Origin: Planctomycetaceae bacterium
GTDB taxonomy: Bacteria > Planctomycetota > Planctomycetia > Planctomycetales > Planctomycetaceae
NCBI GenBank assembly: GCA_028284885.1
Contig: JANQQW010000087.1
Span: forward strand, 1 to 42,352
Direction of reading: 5' to 3'
DNA length: 42,352 bases
Shown: positions 1 to 9,677 of the stretch, one piece after another
Layout of the letters: every line of letters starts with the position of its first letter
Numbering within the stretch: position 1 is the stretch's first letter
Made by a program: the position numbers and the translations under genes
The notes under the pieces: generated by a model
The model's input: only the letters and a program-made list of their open reading frames with translations
Told to the model about the DNA's origin: nothing
Databases searched by the model: none

Positions 1-3000
1 GGAGACCGACGACGGATGCGCGTCGATGCGTTGGAGCGTGCCGACGTTCGCGTTCTCCACGTCGAACGAGTTCGAGGCTGCCTCGCTCGCGACCCGGAAC
101 GGCTCGTCGCCCGGCAGGCCGAGCACCTCCAGCGAACCGTCCTGCGACGCGAGCACGACGGCGTTCGCACCGGGAAGCACGGTCGCCCCCCGAACCGGAC
201 CGCTCGTCTTGCCGAACGGGGCGGCGACGCGCTCGGCCTCGAGGTCGAGGATCTTCAGTTCGTCGGTCACGACGGCGGCACGCGTTCCGGCGTCGTCGGA
301 CAGCACGGAGACGAGGTCCGCCCCGATCCGCAACAGCCCGCCCTCGTCCGCATCGCCGACCGTCCAGCTCCGCAGCGTGCGGTCGGCACAGGCAGCGAGC
401 AACTTGGTGCCGTCCGCCGAGAACGACAGCCGCTGGACCGGCGTCGGCTGGTCGCCCGGCGCGAGGAAGGTGTGCTCGACCGGCTCTTCGACGCCGGACG
501 TGTCGTGCACGGAGACCGTCGCCCCGCTCGCCACGGCGATGCGGCGAGCGTCGGTGGAGAAGGCGACGGCGGCACCGGCCCCCGCCGGAATGCGAACGCC
601 ACTGCGTTCGCCGCCCGTCTCGAGGTCGACGACGGTCGCGATGCGTGCTCCGCGTTGGTCATCCAGCCGCAACAGGCAGCAGGCGGAGAGGTTGTCCGCG
701 CTGAAGGCGAACCGTTGCACGGTACCCGGCACGGGCACCCGCAGGACGCCGCGTCCCGCTTCCACGTCCCACACCCGAAGCGTCGAACGGGCCGCCGTGC
801 CGAGGAACCGACCGTCTGCGGAGAGGGTGACGCGTGCCGCGTCGTGCGGCGGCGTGCGAAAGAGCAGTCCCCCCGTGGCCGCGTCGAACACCTTCGCCAC
901 GCCCCCGGTGACGACGGCGAGCCGCTTGCCGTCGCCCGACGCCGCGGGGGACCGCCCGGCGAAGCTGATGCGACGGCGAAGACCGACCTCCCCGTCGGCC
1001 ACGAGGACCGTCGGTTTGATCGTCGCCTCGGTCTTCACCGGCACCCGCCAGAACCGCACGGTCCCGTCCTGGCTGCCCGAGACGAGGTACTTGCCGTCGC
1101 CCGTGAACTCGAGGCAGGTGACGGGCCTGCCGTGTCCTTCGAGCTTGGCGAGCTCGGTACCGGTCGCCGCCTCCCAGATCCCGATCGTCTGGGTCTGCCG
1201 CGCCGCCGTCATCGGGGCCGCGACGAGCTGGGCCTTCTCGTCGAACGCGACGACGCGGTCGTTCGGCACCTTCGCGAGCCGGGCGAACTCGCCACCGGTG
1301 TCGACGGCCCACGCGAGCGGCTCGGTCCCGTGGCTCCGGCCGACGACGAGTCCGTCCGCGGCGAAGCGGGCGGGCCAGTTCGCGTCGAGCGTGTACCGTT
1401 GCTCGCCGGTCTCCGCGTCAAGCATGCGAACGGCCCCGTCGACTGCGGCCAGCAACGACGTCCCGTCCGGCGAGTAGGCGAGGCCGGCGACCTGCGTGCC
1501 GACCTGCTCCACCTTCCAGCGTTCCTTCCCGGTCGCGACGTCCCATGCGAACAACGTGTCCCGCGCGAAGGCGACGAGCGTCGAGGCGTCCGGCGAGAAG
1601 GCGAGTGCGGCCGCCTGCTGCACGGGGCCCTCGAACGTCGCCTTCGGCTTGCCGGTCTGCAGGTCGAACAGCCGGACGGGCGGTTTGTCGTCGACGGCGG
1701 CGAGCATCTTGCCGTCGGGCGAGATCGAGAAGGCCCCCAACCGGCGTCCGGGCTTCAGGGTTCGGATCGGCGAACCGGCGGAGAGGTCCCACATCGTCAG
1801 CTTGCCGGCGTTGTCCCCCGAGACGAGGTACCGTCCGTTGTCCGCCAGCGACAGCCGCGCCGGGTAGGACTTGGGGCGTCCCTCCGTCTTGCCGAGCACG
1901 TGGACCTCGGGCTCCGTGCCGGCAGGGACCTCCAACGGGTCCTCGGAGAGCGCGACGGTGACCGACGTGTCGATCTTGCCGTCCTCGTACGCCAGCTCGA
2001 CCTCGGCCGTCTCCTCGTCCGGGACGACGATCTTCTCGGTGTGGACGACCTTGTCGCCCTTCTTCACGACGAGCGTGTGCTCGCCCGGCTCGAGCGGCAG
2101 GTCGTCGTCCAGCTTCTCGGGCGGGATCTCCTCGTCGTCCACGAAGACTCGCAGGCCCCCCTCGGCGATCTCCGTTCTCAGCGACTCGTTCAGGTTCAGT
2201 CGCAGCCGCCCGAGTTCCGCGAGTTCCGCGCGGTGGGCCATGAAGTCGCTGACCGCCGAGAAGAGCGTCCAGCCGCCGAAGCCGACCAGCAGGACGACCA
2301 CGGCCGCGACCACCAGCTTCTTCACGGGCAGCCCGACGCCGGCCCCCGCTCGCCGCCTTCGCTTTCGTTTCCGGCGTCCGCCGAAGCGGTCGGCGCTCTT
2401 GCCCGTCAACGACTCGTACAGGTCGCGCGCGAGCCGGTGCACCGGTTTGACCTCGAGCATCCGCTCGATCGTCGGCAGCAGCGACTCGTCCACCTCGTCG
2501 TTCTCCCGGGCCTCTTGCAGTTCCCGGTTGAGCCGCTCGACCTCCTCGTGCGACTCGTTCGCCGTGTTGAGCAGGCGTTGGGCCGTCTTCGACCGGTACG
2601 CGACCGGGATCGCCTCGAGCATCTCGACCGCCTGCTCGAAGTCGTACTTCTCGATCAGTTGGCCGCCCAGCCGTTCGAGCGACTCGGCCCGCTCCCGCAT
2701 CTCCTCGGGGTCCAGCCCGAGCGTCTCCATCCGTTGCTCGGCCCACTCGACGTACTTGGCGAGCCTGGGATCCTCGACGGCCGCCATCTGCCCGAGCAGG
2801 GCCTTCGCGTCGTCCAGCCGGTCCTCGCTCTCGAGCCGATCGACGCGTGCCTGGGCCTGCACCATCTTCGCCACGCGGCGTTCGTGGGACTTGTCCGCCT
2901 TGACCTTCCGTTCCTTCTCGACGGCGTAGGTCGTGCCGTCCGACTCGCCCTTCTCGAAGACCCCGTCCTTCACCCGCGACTCGTCCTTCGACGGCGGTTC

Positions 3001-3372
3001 CTCGACCGACTCGGCGCCCCCCATGCCCACGAGCCCGGCGTTCTCGTCGAGGTCGAGCTCGACGGACGAACTCGGTCCGATGCCGAGGGCCGTGCGGAGT
3101 TCCGCTTCGTACGCCTCGCGCTTGTCGGCGACCAGCAGCACTCGGCGTGCGGCGGCCACCTCGTTCAGCAGCTGTTGCGAGAGGTCGCTCTGCGCACCGG
3201 AGCCGTACTGCCGCAGGAACGACATCTGCCGGTCCGCGGCCGCCTCGATCACGTCCAGGTCGGTCTCGAACCGCTCGATGCCCAGCAGCCGGTAGTGGTT
3301 CGGGGGCTGCTCCGCCGGCGGGATCCCCAGCCACTTGTAGTACGGGTCGAACGCTTCCGACTGAGACGACAT
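1..3372 (-). CDS. J-like / transmembrane / WD40-repeat protein, C-terminus off the left edge
   Basis: An open frame of 1,124 codons runs from an ATG at 3372 to the window edge without a stop. The ATG follows a GGAG Shine-Dalgarno-like sequence six bases upstream. Residues about 20-95 (HYRLLGIERF, then a helical stretch ending DKREAYEAEL) resemble the J-domain-like N-terminus seen on many planctomycete proteins, but I see no HPD tripeptide. A charged, coiled-coil-prone region follows. There is one membrane helix at about 353-373 after a very basic RRKRKRRRR stretch, and a PEGA-like beta segment near 395-450 (LEPGEHTLVVKKGDK). From about residue 500 to the edge there are repeated WD40 blades (ISPDGKMLAAV, GSQDGTVRFW). 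The orientation implies a cytoplasmic N-terminus and an exported propeller. It is divergent from the Hsp70-like gene, which suggests a chaperone link by inference only. Function is unknown. Confidence 0.85.
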   Translation of the reverse strand, partial: MSSQSEAFDPYYKWLGIPPAEQPPNHYRLLGIERFETDLDVIEAAADRQMSFLRQYGSGAQSDLSQQLLNEVAAARRVLLVADKREAYEAELRTALGIGPSSSVELDLDENAGLVGMGGAESVEEPPSKDESRVKDGVFEKGESDGTTYAVEKERKVKADKSHERRVAKMVQAQARVDRLESEDRLDDAKALLGQMAAVEDPRLAKYVEWAEQRMETLGLDPEEMRERAESLERLGGQLIEKYDFEQAVEMLEAIPVAYRSKTAQRLLNTANESHEEVERLNRELQEARENDEVDESLLPTIERMLEVKPVHRLARDLYESLTGKSADRFGGRRKRKRRRRAGAGVGLPVKKLVVAAVVVLLVGFGGWTLFSAVSDFMAHRAELAELGRLRLNLNESLRTEIAEGGLRVFVDDEEIPPEKLDDDLPLEPGEHTLVVKKGDKVVHTEKIVVPDEETAEVELAYEDGKIDTSVTVALSEDPLEVPAGTEPEVHVLGKTEGRPKSYPARLSLADNGRYLVSGDNAGKLTMWDLSAGSPIRTLKPGRRLGAFSISPDGKMLAAVDDKPPVRLFDLQTGKPKATFEGPVQQAAALAFSPDASTLVAFARDTLFAWDVATGKERWKVEQVGTQVAGLAYSPDGTSLLAAVDGAVRMLDAETGEQRYTLDANWPARFAADGLVVGRSHGTEPLAWAVDTGGEFARLAKVPNDRVVAFDEKAQLVAAPMTAARQTQTIGIWEAATGTELAKLEGHGRPVTCLEFTGDGKYLVSGSQDGTVRFWRVPVKTEATIKPTVLVADGEVGLRRRISFAGRSPAASGDGKRLAVVTGGVAKVFDAATGGLLFRTPPHDAARVTLSADGRFLGTAARSTLRVWDVEAGRGVLRVPVPGTVQRFAFSADNLSACCLLRLDDQRGARIATVVDLETGGERSGVRIPAGAGAAVAFSTDARRIAVASGATVSVHDTSGVEEPVEHTFLAPGDQPTPVQRLSFSADGTKLLAACADRTLRSWTVGDADEGGLLRIGADLVSVLSDDAGTRAAVVTDELKILDLEAERVAAPFGKTSGPVRGATVLPGANAVVLASQDGSLEVLGLPGDEPFRVASEAASNSFDVENANVGTLQRIDAHPSSVS

Positions 3373-3443
3373 CCGCGACTCCGAAACCTCTGAACGGTGG
3401 GCCCGAGTGTGTGAAAACGTCACCACTCGGCATTAAGTGGCCG

Positions 3444-3478
3444 CCCGCGAGGGGGTGGTTACCCTCCAATCTCGCGGG
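3444..3478. repeat. Hairpin in the divergent WD40/Hsp70 intergenic region
   Basis: CCCGCGAG at 3444-3451 pairs perfectly with CTCGCGGG at 3471-3478. Inside it GGGT/ACCC can form a second short stem around a GGTT loop. It lies in the 230-base region between the two divergent starts (3372 and 3603). It could be a shared operator or a leader structure. No convincing -35/-10 pair was found nearby, so the role is open. Confidence 0.35.
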
Positions 3479-3602
3479 TTCGGCCGCGGAGACTTGGAGA
3501 ACGGCCGATCGCGACACAGAATAGGATCGTCGCCCGGCACGGGCCCCGAATGCCATTCCCCCTCGACGACCGGCCGGCCGCCGAGTCGTCCCTGCTCGCC
3601 TC

Positions 3603-5585
3603 ATGTCCAACAACCTCGCTGAACTCTTTCGCGAGCACGGCAAGCAGGTCGTCGCCAAGCACCTTCGCGCCGTCGTCGGGCAGCCGCCGGCGGCACTGGT
3701 GGACGGAACGTACGAGCGGCTGGTGGTCGGTCCCGCCTGGAAGGAGATGCCGCTCCCCTGCAAGCTGCTGGGCCGCCGCCGCCTGCAGTGGGACGAGTTC
3801 TTCGAGCGACTCGCCGCCGTCGCGTACGACCAGTCGGGCCCGCTGCTGAAGTTCGCCCCGGACGCCACGGTGCAGACCACGGCCGCCTTCAAGGAGGCCG
3901 TGGCGAGAATCGACGCGCTCTTCGAGACGACGGAACGGACGGTCGAGTCCGTCGCCGACTCGTCGGAGGGGCCCGCCGACACGGGGAGGCCGGTCGACGA
4001 AACGGCTCCCGACGGAGAGACGGCCGACGAGCCCGACACTCCTCCGGTCGCGGTCGGCATCGACCTCGGGACCACCTACTCGGCCATCTCGTTCGTCGAC
4101 GAGCAGGGTCGGCCGTGCAGCATCGAGAACACCGGCGGCGAGAACCTCACGCCGAGCGTCGTCTTCTTCGACGACGACGGCCACGTGGTGGGGCGCGAGG
4201 CGAGGATGGCGGGCGTGATGGACCCGGACCGCGTGGCCGACTGTGCCAAGCGGGACATGGGCCGGCCGCACTACCGGAAGCTCGTCGCCGGCGAGTCGAT
4301 CCCGCCGGAGGTCGTCTCGTCGATCGTGCTGCGGACGTTGAAGGCCGACGCCGAGCGGAAGCTCGGTCCGGTCACGAAGGTGGTGATCACGGTACCGGCG
4401 TACTTCGACGAGCCCCGCCGTCGGGCGACGATGGACGCCGGCCGGCTCGCCGGGCTCGAGGTGCTGGACATCGTCAACGAGCCGACCGCCGCCGCCGTCT
4501 GCTACGGCTACGAGTCCGGGTTCGTCCGCACGGCCGCGTCCGGGGCCGGCGACCAGCAACGGCGTCGCGTGCTCGTCTACGACCTCGGCGGAGGGACCTT
4601 CGACGTCACGCTGCTCGAGATCCAGGGGAACTCGTTCCGCACGCTCGCGACCGACGGCGACGTCCGGCTCGGCGGGAAGGACTGGGACGAACGGCTCGTC
4701 GAACTCGTCGCCGAACGCTTCGCCGAGGAGCACGGCGACGACCCCCGCGAGGACCCGGCCAGCCTGCAGGAACTCTGGGAGTCGGTCGAGGCGGCCAAGA
4801 AGTCGCTCACCGAGCTCAAGAAGGCCCAGGTCTACGTCAACCACCTCGGCAAGCGGGGCCGCGTCGAGGTCACGCGAGACGAGTTCGAGGACGTGACGGC
4901 CCCCCTGCTCGATCGGACACAGCACACGACCGAACTCGTCGTCCGACAGGCCGGCGCCTCCTGGGACGAGATCGACCGCGTCCTGCTCGTCGGCGGCTCG
5001 ACCCGGATGCCGATGGTGACGGCGATGCTCGAGGAACTGACCGGCCGCCCGGTCGACCGCTCGCTCTCGCCGGACGTCTCGGTCGCGCACGGGGCCGCGC
5101 TCTACGCCCAGCTGCTGCTCAGCCGTTCGTCGGGCGTGGAGCCGTCGTTCGAGCTGACGAACGTCAACTCGCACAGCCTCGGGATCGTCGGGCTCGACAA
5201 GGAGACGGGTCGGAAGGTCAACCACGTGTTGATCCCCAAGAACACCGCGCTCCCCTGCACGGTGGACAAGGTCTGCCGGACCGCGAAGGAGAACCAGCGG
5301 AGCGTGAAGCTCGAGGTTCTCGAGGGGGAGAGCCCGCGGCCCGACCAGTGCACGCTCGTCGGCGTCAGCTCCGTCCGGGACCTGCCGGAGACGCTGCCCG
5401 CCGGCACGCGGGTCCACGTCCGCTACGAGTACGAGGCGAACGGCCGGCTGCAGGTCTCGGCGAAGATCGACGGGCACGACGAACGTGTCTCCGCCGTGTT
5501 CGCCCGCGAGGGGGACATCGACGCGGGCGAGATGCAGATCTGGAGCGAGTACGTCGCCCACCAGGCCAACCGCGACCGGGAGTAG
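3603..5585 (+). CDS. Hsp70-like ATPase with N-terminal extension and no C-terminal lid
   Basis: 660 residues. Residues about 1-125 form an unrecognised domain, followed by an acidic linker to about 148. The Hsp70 nucleotide-binding domain then starts with the phosphate-1 loop GIDLGTT (152-158). It continues with NEPTAAAVCYGYE, the phosphate-2 motif YDLGGGTFDVT, and the adenosine motif LLVGGSTRMP. A beta substrate-binding-like region follows (NSHSLGIVG through VRYEYEANGRLQVSAKI). The protein then ends about 40 residues later, so the helical lid of DnaK is missing. The canonical DVLLLD interdomain linker is not recognisable either. Canonical DnaK is about 640 residues without an N-terminal extension, so this is an Hsp70-family paralogue, not the housekeeping dnaK. 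No grpE or true dnaJ is adjacent. Six bases separate its stop from the GYF-like gene, indicating an operon. Confidence 0.9.
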   Translation: MSNNLAELFREHGKQVVAKHLRAVVGQPPAALVDGTYERLVVGPAWKEMPLPCKLLGRRRLQWDEFFERLAAVAYDQSGPLLKFAPDATVQTTAAFKEAVARIDALFETTERTVESVADSSEGPADTGRPVDETAPDGETADEPDTPPVAVGIDLGTTYSAISFVDEQGRPCSIENTGGENLTPSVVFFDDDGHVVGREARMAGVMDPDRVADCAKRDMGRPHYRKLVAGESIPPEVVSSIVLRTLKADAERKLGPVTKVVITVPAYFDEPRRRATMDAGRLAGLEVLDIVNEPTAAAVCYGYESGFVRTAASGAGDQQRRRVLVYDLGGGTFDVTLLEIQGNSFRTLATDGDVRLGGKDWDERLVELVAERFAEEHGDDPREDPASLQELWESVEAAKKSLTELKKAQVYVNHLGKRGRVEVTRDEFEDVTAPLLDRTQHTTELVVRQAGASWDEIDRVLLVGGSTRMPMVTAMLEELTGRPVDRSLSPDVSVAHGAALYAQLLLSRSSGVEPSFELTNVNSHSLGIVGLDKETGRKVNHVLIPKNTALPCTVDKVCRTAKENQRSVKLEVLEGESPRPDQCTLVGVSSVRDLPETLPAGTRVHVRYEYEANGRLQVSAKIDGHDERVSAVFAREGDIDAGEMQIWSEYVAHQANRDRE

Positions 5586-5591
5586 TCCGAG

Positions 5592-5825
5592 ATGAGCAAG
5601 TTCCGCGTCCGCCGTGGCCCCGACGTGCTGGGCACCTTCACCGACCTCGAACTCGCCGAGGGCCTCGCGTCCGGGCGGTTCTCGGAGTTCGACGTCGTCT
5701 CGCCCAGCGAGGAGGGGGACGACTGGATGCCGATGCAGAAGTACGTCGCCCAGCTGGAGGCGGAGGAGAACGCCCCGCCACCACTCGACCCCGACGACGA
5801 ACCGTTCCGCATCGACCTCGGGTGA
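5592..5825 (+). CDS. Small GYF_2-like domain protein
   Basis: 77 residues beginning six bases after the Hsp70-like stop. A GGGAG sequence overlaps that stop nine bases before this ATG. The sequence KFRVRRGPDVLGTFTDLELA, then LASGRFSEFDVVS and a DDWMPMQKYV end, matches the pattern of GYF_2/DUF4339 domains (aromatic/basic start, G-x-F/Y, L-x-x-G-x-[LF], W-x-P). Such domains are thought to bind proline-rich or linear peptides. The C-terminal 20 residues are acidic and proline-rich and may be disordered. Co-transcription with the lidless Hsp70 suggests a small adaptor for it, which is inference. Confidence 0.75.
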   Translation: MSKFRVRRGPDVLGTFTDLELAEGLASGRFSEFDVVSPSEEGDDWMPMQKYVAQLEAEENAPPPLDPDDEPFRIDLG

Positions 5826-5847
5826 CGCGGAGCCTGTTCAACGACGA

Positions 5848-5872
5848 CGAGCCCGGCCAGAGGCCGGGCTCG
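5848..5872. terminator. Bidirectional hairpin between convergent genes
   Basis: An 11-bp perfect stem (CGAGCCCGGCC at 5848-5858 with its complement at 5862-5872) closes a 3-base AGA loop. It sits between the stop of the GYF-like gene (5825) and the stop of the DUF1552 gene (5900), which face each other. No U-rich tract follows, as is common in very GC-rich genomes. Confidence 0.7.
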
Positions 5873-5899
5873 CAGGTGGGGGCGGGCGTCCGTCGCGGC

Positions 5900-7228
5900 T
5901 CAGGACAGCCCGGTCAGTGGGCCGTCCTTGCAGAAGGCAGGGTTGCCGAACTGCTCGAGCCCTTCGTGGCCCATGCCGTGGGCGAGGGAGAGGAGCAGCC
6001 GGTTGTGGGGGACGTTCGGCAGCTTCATCGCCCGGCCCGTCTTGAAGTCGCAGCCGCCGCCGACGAGGACGAAGGGGATGTCGTTCAGCGTGTGCGAGTT
6101 CCCCTTGCCCAGTTCGTTGGTCCAGACGATCTGCGTGTTGTCGAGCATGCTCCCCTCGCCGCCCGGTTCGGGGGTCTCGTCCAGCCGCTTGGCGAGATGG
6201 GCGAGCTGCTCGCAGTACCAACGGTTGATCTTCGTCAGCTTCTCCTGAGCCTCCTCGTTGGAGTCCGGCTCGTGGGACAGCGAGTGGTGCGAGTCGTCCA
6301 CGCCGAGCCACCGCATGCGGGCCCCGCCCACCGAGTTCGTGTACTGGATGGTGGCGATACGGGTGAAGTCCGCCTGGAAGGCGGCCACCATCAGCTCGAT
6401 CTGCATGGAGCTGATCTTCGGGATGTTGTCGTTCTGCTCCTTCACCCCCTGCTCCAGTTCCGGAACCGGGTGGTCGAGCCCGGCCGACTCCGACGCGGCC
6501 AGCTCCCGCTCCATGTCCCGCACGAACGACTCGTGCTGCTCGAGCAGGTCTCGGTCCTCCTTCGCGACCGCGTTGCGAACACGCTGCAGGTCCTCGCGAA
6601 GGTCGTCGAGCACGCTGCCGACGACGGCCCGGTTGCGGCGGTCGCCGTACAGCTTCGCGAACATCTGGTACGGGTCGTCGATCGGGGCGATCGGCTGGTT
6701 CGGCCCGGCGTAGACCATCCGCGTCCAGGTGTCGGCCCGGTCGGGGACGACGACGCCGAACTCCAGCGAACCGAACCGCGTCGCCGTCTCGGGGTTCGAC
6801 TGCAGGTGCCGCTTGATCTCCTGGTCGACCGAGTGCCCGGTGGACCAGCCGGCCGGGGTGTGCGAGCCCCCCTGGATGTTGCCGGGGAACAGCTCGATGC
6901 CGGTGAGCAGGCAGCCGATGCCGCGCATGTGGCTGTCGCCGTCGCCGCGGATCTTGTCGCAGACGCCGTGCAGCGTGAGCGTCCGGTCGCGGAACGGCTC
7001 GAGCGGCTCGAGGCTCGCCTTGAACTTCGTCAGCTCGCCCGCCTCGTCCGGCCAGAACGTCTTCGGAACCACGCCGTTCGGGCTGAACATGACGACGAGC
7101 CGCTTCTTCCGGCGGACGGGTCCGGCGGCGGCGAGGCTCGGCAGGTTGCCGACGAACGGCAGGACGGCAGCGCTCGCGCCGACGTGGCGGAGGAAGTCGC
7201 GTCGCGTGGAGAACGTGCTCATCTTCAT
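5900..7228 (-). CDS. Tat-exported DUF1552 (HXXSHH-type) protein
   Basis: 442 residues from the ATG at 7228 (MKMSTF). A second ATG at 7222 is equally possible, since the Tat motif starts just after it. The N-terminus carries [11 protein letters not shown] followed by a hydrophobic stretch ending in AAA, a typical twin-arginine signal. The body holds the family signature HHSLSH at 314-319 and the recurring phrases [26 protein letters not shown] and [17 protein letters not shown]1552 proteins are abundant in planctomycetes and their activity is not established. The gene starts 23 bases after the stop of the PSD/PA14 cytochrome-like protein, so the two form an operon in which this is the second gene. 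Longer open reading upstream in this frame overlaps that neighbour in another frame and is not coding. Confidence 0.9.
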   Translation of the reverse strand: MKMSTFSTRRDFLRHVGASAAVLPFVGNLPSLAAAGPVRRKKRLVVMFSPNGVVPKTFWPDEAGELTKFKASLEPLEPFRDRTLTLHGVCDKIRGDGDSHMRGIGCLLTGIELFPGNIQGGSHTPAGWSTGHSVDQEIKRHLQSNPETATRFGSLEFGVVVPDRADTWTRMVYAGPNQPIAPIDDPYQMFAKLYGDRRNRAVVGSVLDDLREDLQRVRNAVAKEDRDLLEQHESFVRDMERELAASESAGLDHPVPELEQGVKEQNDNIPKISSMQIELMVAAFQADFTRIATIQYTNSVGGARMRWLGVDDSHHSLSHEPDSNEEAQEKLTKINRWYCEQLAHLAKRLDETPEPGGEGSMLDNTQIVWTNELGKGNSHTLNDIPFVLVGGGCDFKTGRAMKLPNVPHNRLLLSLAHGMGHEGLEQFGNPAFCKDGPLTGLS

Positions 7229-7251
7229 GTCCCGTGGTGGGAGGAGTGTGT

Positions 7252-9540
7252 TCAAGGATTGTCCGAGTCGCCCGCGGAGGCAACCTCGGCCTGCAACCGT
7301 TCGGCCCGCCGAACCGTCGAGTCGACGACGATTTCGGTCAGCAGCGCTTTCACGTCGAACTCTTTCTCGGCGAATCCGTTCCGGAGTTCGTCGAGGTATC
7401 CGGGCCCCCAGGCTTGGGCCGGCTGCTTGACGGTGTGCTGGAACAGCTGCTCGGCGAACGCCTCGTGCACCTCGCCACTCTCGGCGAGGAACCGGGCGAA
7501 CTCGCGGGGGCCTTCGAACTCCGTTCGCCGGCCGGTGCGGTCGAGGTAGTGGCCCGCGACGTCGAGCGGCTTCCGGCCGTCCTTCTCGCGGAGACGGCCG
7601 ACGGCGTCGAACGTCTCCAGCGGGAAGCCGAGCGGGTTGATCAGGTTGTGGCAGTTCCGGCAGCTCGCCGGGCTGGTCTGCAGTTCGACCCGCTCCCGCG
7701 TCGTCAGGTCCGGGTGCAGGTCCGGGGCGACGGGGGTGACGGCGATCGGCGGCGGTCGCAGACGACGGCCCAGCAGGCTGCGGGCGACGAACACGCCACG
7801 GTGGATGGGCGAGGTCTCGGCGTCGTAGGCGAAGCCGGCGAGCAGGTACGGGTGCGTGACGAGCCCCGACCGCGACTCCGTCTCGACCAACGTGAACGCG
7901 GACGTCTCCTCGGGCCGTTCCAGCCCGTAGTAGCCGGCCATTCGTTCGTTCGCCCACAGCTTCTCGCCGAGGAACAACTCCCGCAGGTCGGGCTTCTCGG
8001 AGTCGAGCCAGTGCTCGATCGTCAGCTCGACCGACGTCCGCAGGTCGGAGACGAGATGCTCGTCGAAGCCGGGGAACGCCTCGGTGTCCTTGGCCAGTTC
8101 GGCGAAGTGGTGGAACTGCAGCCAGTGCCGCGAGAAGTCCATGATCTTCGACTTGGTCCGCGGATCGCCCAGCATGCGGCGGACGTGCCAGGCGATCTGG
8201 TCGCGTGTCCGAATCTCGTCCTTGGCCGCGGCGTCCCGCAGAGTCTGGTCGGGCAGCGAGTCCCAGAGGGCGTAGGAGAGCCACGCGGCGACGTCGTACG
8301 CGTCCCAAACGCCGTCGCCCGTCTCGCTGCGGTACAGGAACCGCGGGGAGAGCAGCACCTGCAGCGTCGCCCGGCGAACGCCGGCGACCGGGTCGTCCGC
8401 GTTGGCCAGAGGCTGCTCGACGTACAGCCGCACCTCGTCGTCGGAGAGTGGACGTCGGAGCGCCCGTTCGGCGAACGTGCGGCAGAACTGCTTGAGCTGG
8501 TCGGCCGACTTGCCGTCGGCGGCGCCGGAGACGGCGGCCGCGCGGGCCGAGACCTCGAGGGCCGCTCGCGTCGCGGCGTCGTACCACTCCTTCGAGACCG
8601 ACGTGCCGCGGACGTAGCCCTCGCTGGCGTCGTCGGGGGGGAACTTCGTCTGCAACACGAACGTCGTCGGCGTCCCCTTCGGCGACAGCGACCGCTCGGG
8701 GATCACCTCCCGCACGTGGTGCGGCCGCTTCCACTCGAGGCGGATGCTGGCCGTCTTCTCCTTGAAGGTGAAGAACTCGAGGTCGAGCGGATAGGCCCGG
8801 CCGCCGAGCAGGTGGATGCTGCCGGTGTGCACGCGGTCGTCACCCGACTTCACCCAGCGGTCGACGACCCGCTCGCCGTTCACGCTCAGCCGGGCACCGT
8901 TCTCGGTGACGAGGACGAACTCGTAGTCGCCCGTCTCCGGGGCGATCACGCTCCCTCGCCAACGAATGGCGAACGCCTCGGGCTTCGTCTTCTCCGGGAT
9001 GGGCACGCCCTCGCCGAAGTCGAAGTCCACGGTCGCGTCGATCCGCTCCTCGACTCGCTTCTCGCGGCGGTAGCGGCGGTCGTCGTAGTACTCGGCCCGC
9101 AGGCCGCGTTCGCCGTTGACGTGGCCGCTGCCGGTGAACGAGCCGAGCAGGTCGGCGACGGTGTTCTCGTACTGCCGCACGGTCAGCCGGGAGAAGGCGA
9201 CGCGGGCGGGCCGGTTCCGGGCCTGGGCGACGCGGGAGTAGAACGTGTCGTAGACGTACTTCGCGACCGCCTCGGCGTCCTCTGCGACGCACTCCTCCGG
9301 TGCCCCCTCGGGCATCGTCTCGGAGATCACGCGGGTCAGCTCGACCAGCGGCTTGTCCCCCGCCAGCGGGTTCGGGTAGGCGTCCTTCACGCCCTCGCCG
9401 TTCGCCCCGTGGCAGTCGGCACACTGCTGCAGGTAGATCGTCTTGCCCAGGTCGTCCTCGGCTCCGAAGGCCGAGGCCGAGGAAACGAGAACGAACGCGA
9501 CGACGAGCGTGCGGGCGAGTTGTGCGAGCGGGTTTCGCAT
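7252..9540 (-). CDS. Exported cytochrome-like PSD3/PA14/PSD5/PSD4/PSCyt3/PSD2 protein (DUF1592 class)
   Basis: 762 residues. A Sec-type signal (about 1-27, ending ASAFGA) is followed by a small cytochrome c-like domain with a CADCH haem motif (C40, C43, H44). Next come a PSD3-like [16 protein letters not shown] stretch (118-133) and a PA14-like beta domain at about 145-285 ([14 protein letters not shown] to [10 protein letters not shown]). After these are PSD5 and PSD4 ([11 protein letters not shown]), PSCyt3 with [19 protein letters not shown] and a second CxxCH (C627, C630, H631), and PSD2 at the C-terminus. PA14 modules usually bind carbohydrate, so a cell-surface glycan role is plausible. 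The first gene of a two-gene operon with the DUF1552 protein. No clear Shine-Dalgarno precedes the ATG. Confidence 0.9.
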   Translation of the reverse strand: MRNPLAQLARTLVVAFVLVSSASAFGAEDDLGKTIYLQQCADCHGANGEGVKDAYPNPLAGDKPLVELTRVISETMPEGAPEECVAEDAEAVAKYVYDTFYSRVAQARNRPARVAFSRLTVRQYENTVADLLGSFTGSGHVNGERGLRAEYYDDRRYRREKRVEERIDATVDFDFGEGVPIPEKTKPEAFAIRWRGSVIAPETGDYEFVLVTENGARLSVNGERVVDRWVKSGDDRVHTGSIHLLGGRAYPLDLEFFTFKEKTASIRLEWKRPHHVREVIPERSLSPKGTPTTFVLQTKFPPDDASEGYVRGTSVSKEWYDAATRAALEVSARAAAVSGAADGKSADQLKQFCRTFAERALRRPLSDDEVRLYVEQPLANADDPVAGVRRATLQVLLSPRFLYRSETGDGVWDAYDVAAWLSYALWDSLPDQTLRDAAAKDEIRTRDQIAWHVRRMLGDPRTKSKIMDFSRHWLQFHHFAELAKDTEAFPGFDEHLVSDLRTSVELTIEHWLDSEKPDLRELFLGEKLWANERMAGYYGLERPEETSAFTLVETESRSGLVTHPYLLAGFAYDAETSPIHRGVFVARSLLGRRLRPPPIAVTPVAPDLHPDLTTRERVELQTSPASCRNCHNLINPLGFPLETFDAVGRLREKDGRKPLDVAGHYLDRTGRRTEFEGPREFARFLAESGEVHEAFAEQLFQHTVKQPAQAWGPGYLDELRNGFAEKEFDVKALLTEIVVDSTVRRAERLQAEVASAGDSDNP

Positions 9541-9677
9541 GGCGGTTCGGCGGGGAGCCGATTCTGGAGGGAGCAGCCGAAGGGCCCGGCTTGGTGGGTC
9601 CCCTCTATTCTACATCGGCAGGATGGATGCACAAGAATTGGTGGATTCGTTTTCGTTCGACGCGGGACGACCGGTTC

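Noticed and set aside
16..3393. A 1,125-codon open frame on the plus strand opposite the WD40 gene
   Set aside because: It is an antisense shadow. The minus frame has WD40 blades, a membrane helix and a good ribosome site; the plus frame is Arg/Gly/Val-rich without any domain. Long antisense frames are expected with extreme G/C third positions.
3603..5585. Housekeeping dnaK
   Set aside because: It lacks the lid and linker, has a 150-residue N-terminal extension, and has no grpE or dnaJ neighbour.
7229..8734. In-frame upstream extension of the first DUF1552 gene (to 944 residues)
   Set aside because: It overlaps the DUF1592-class gene in another frame, is Arg/Ala-rich, and the Tat signal marks the real start at 7228.
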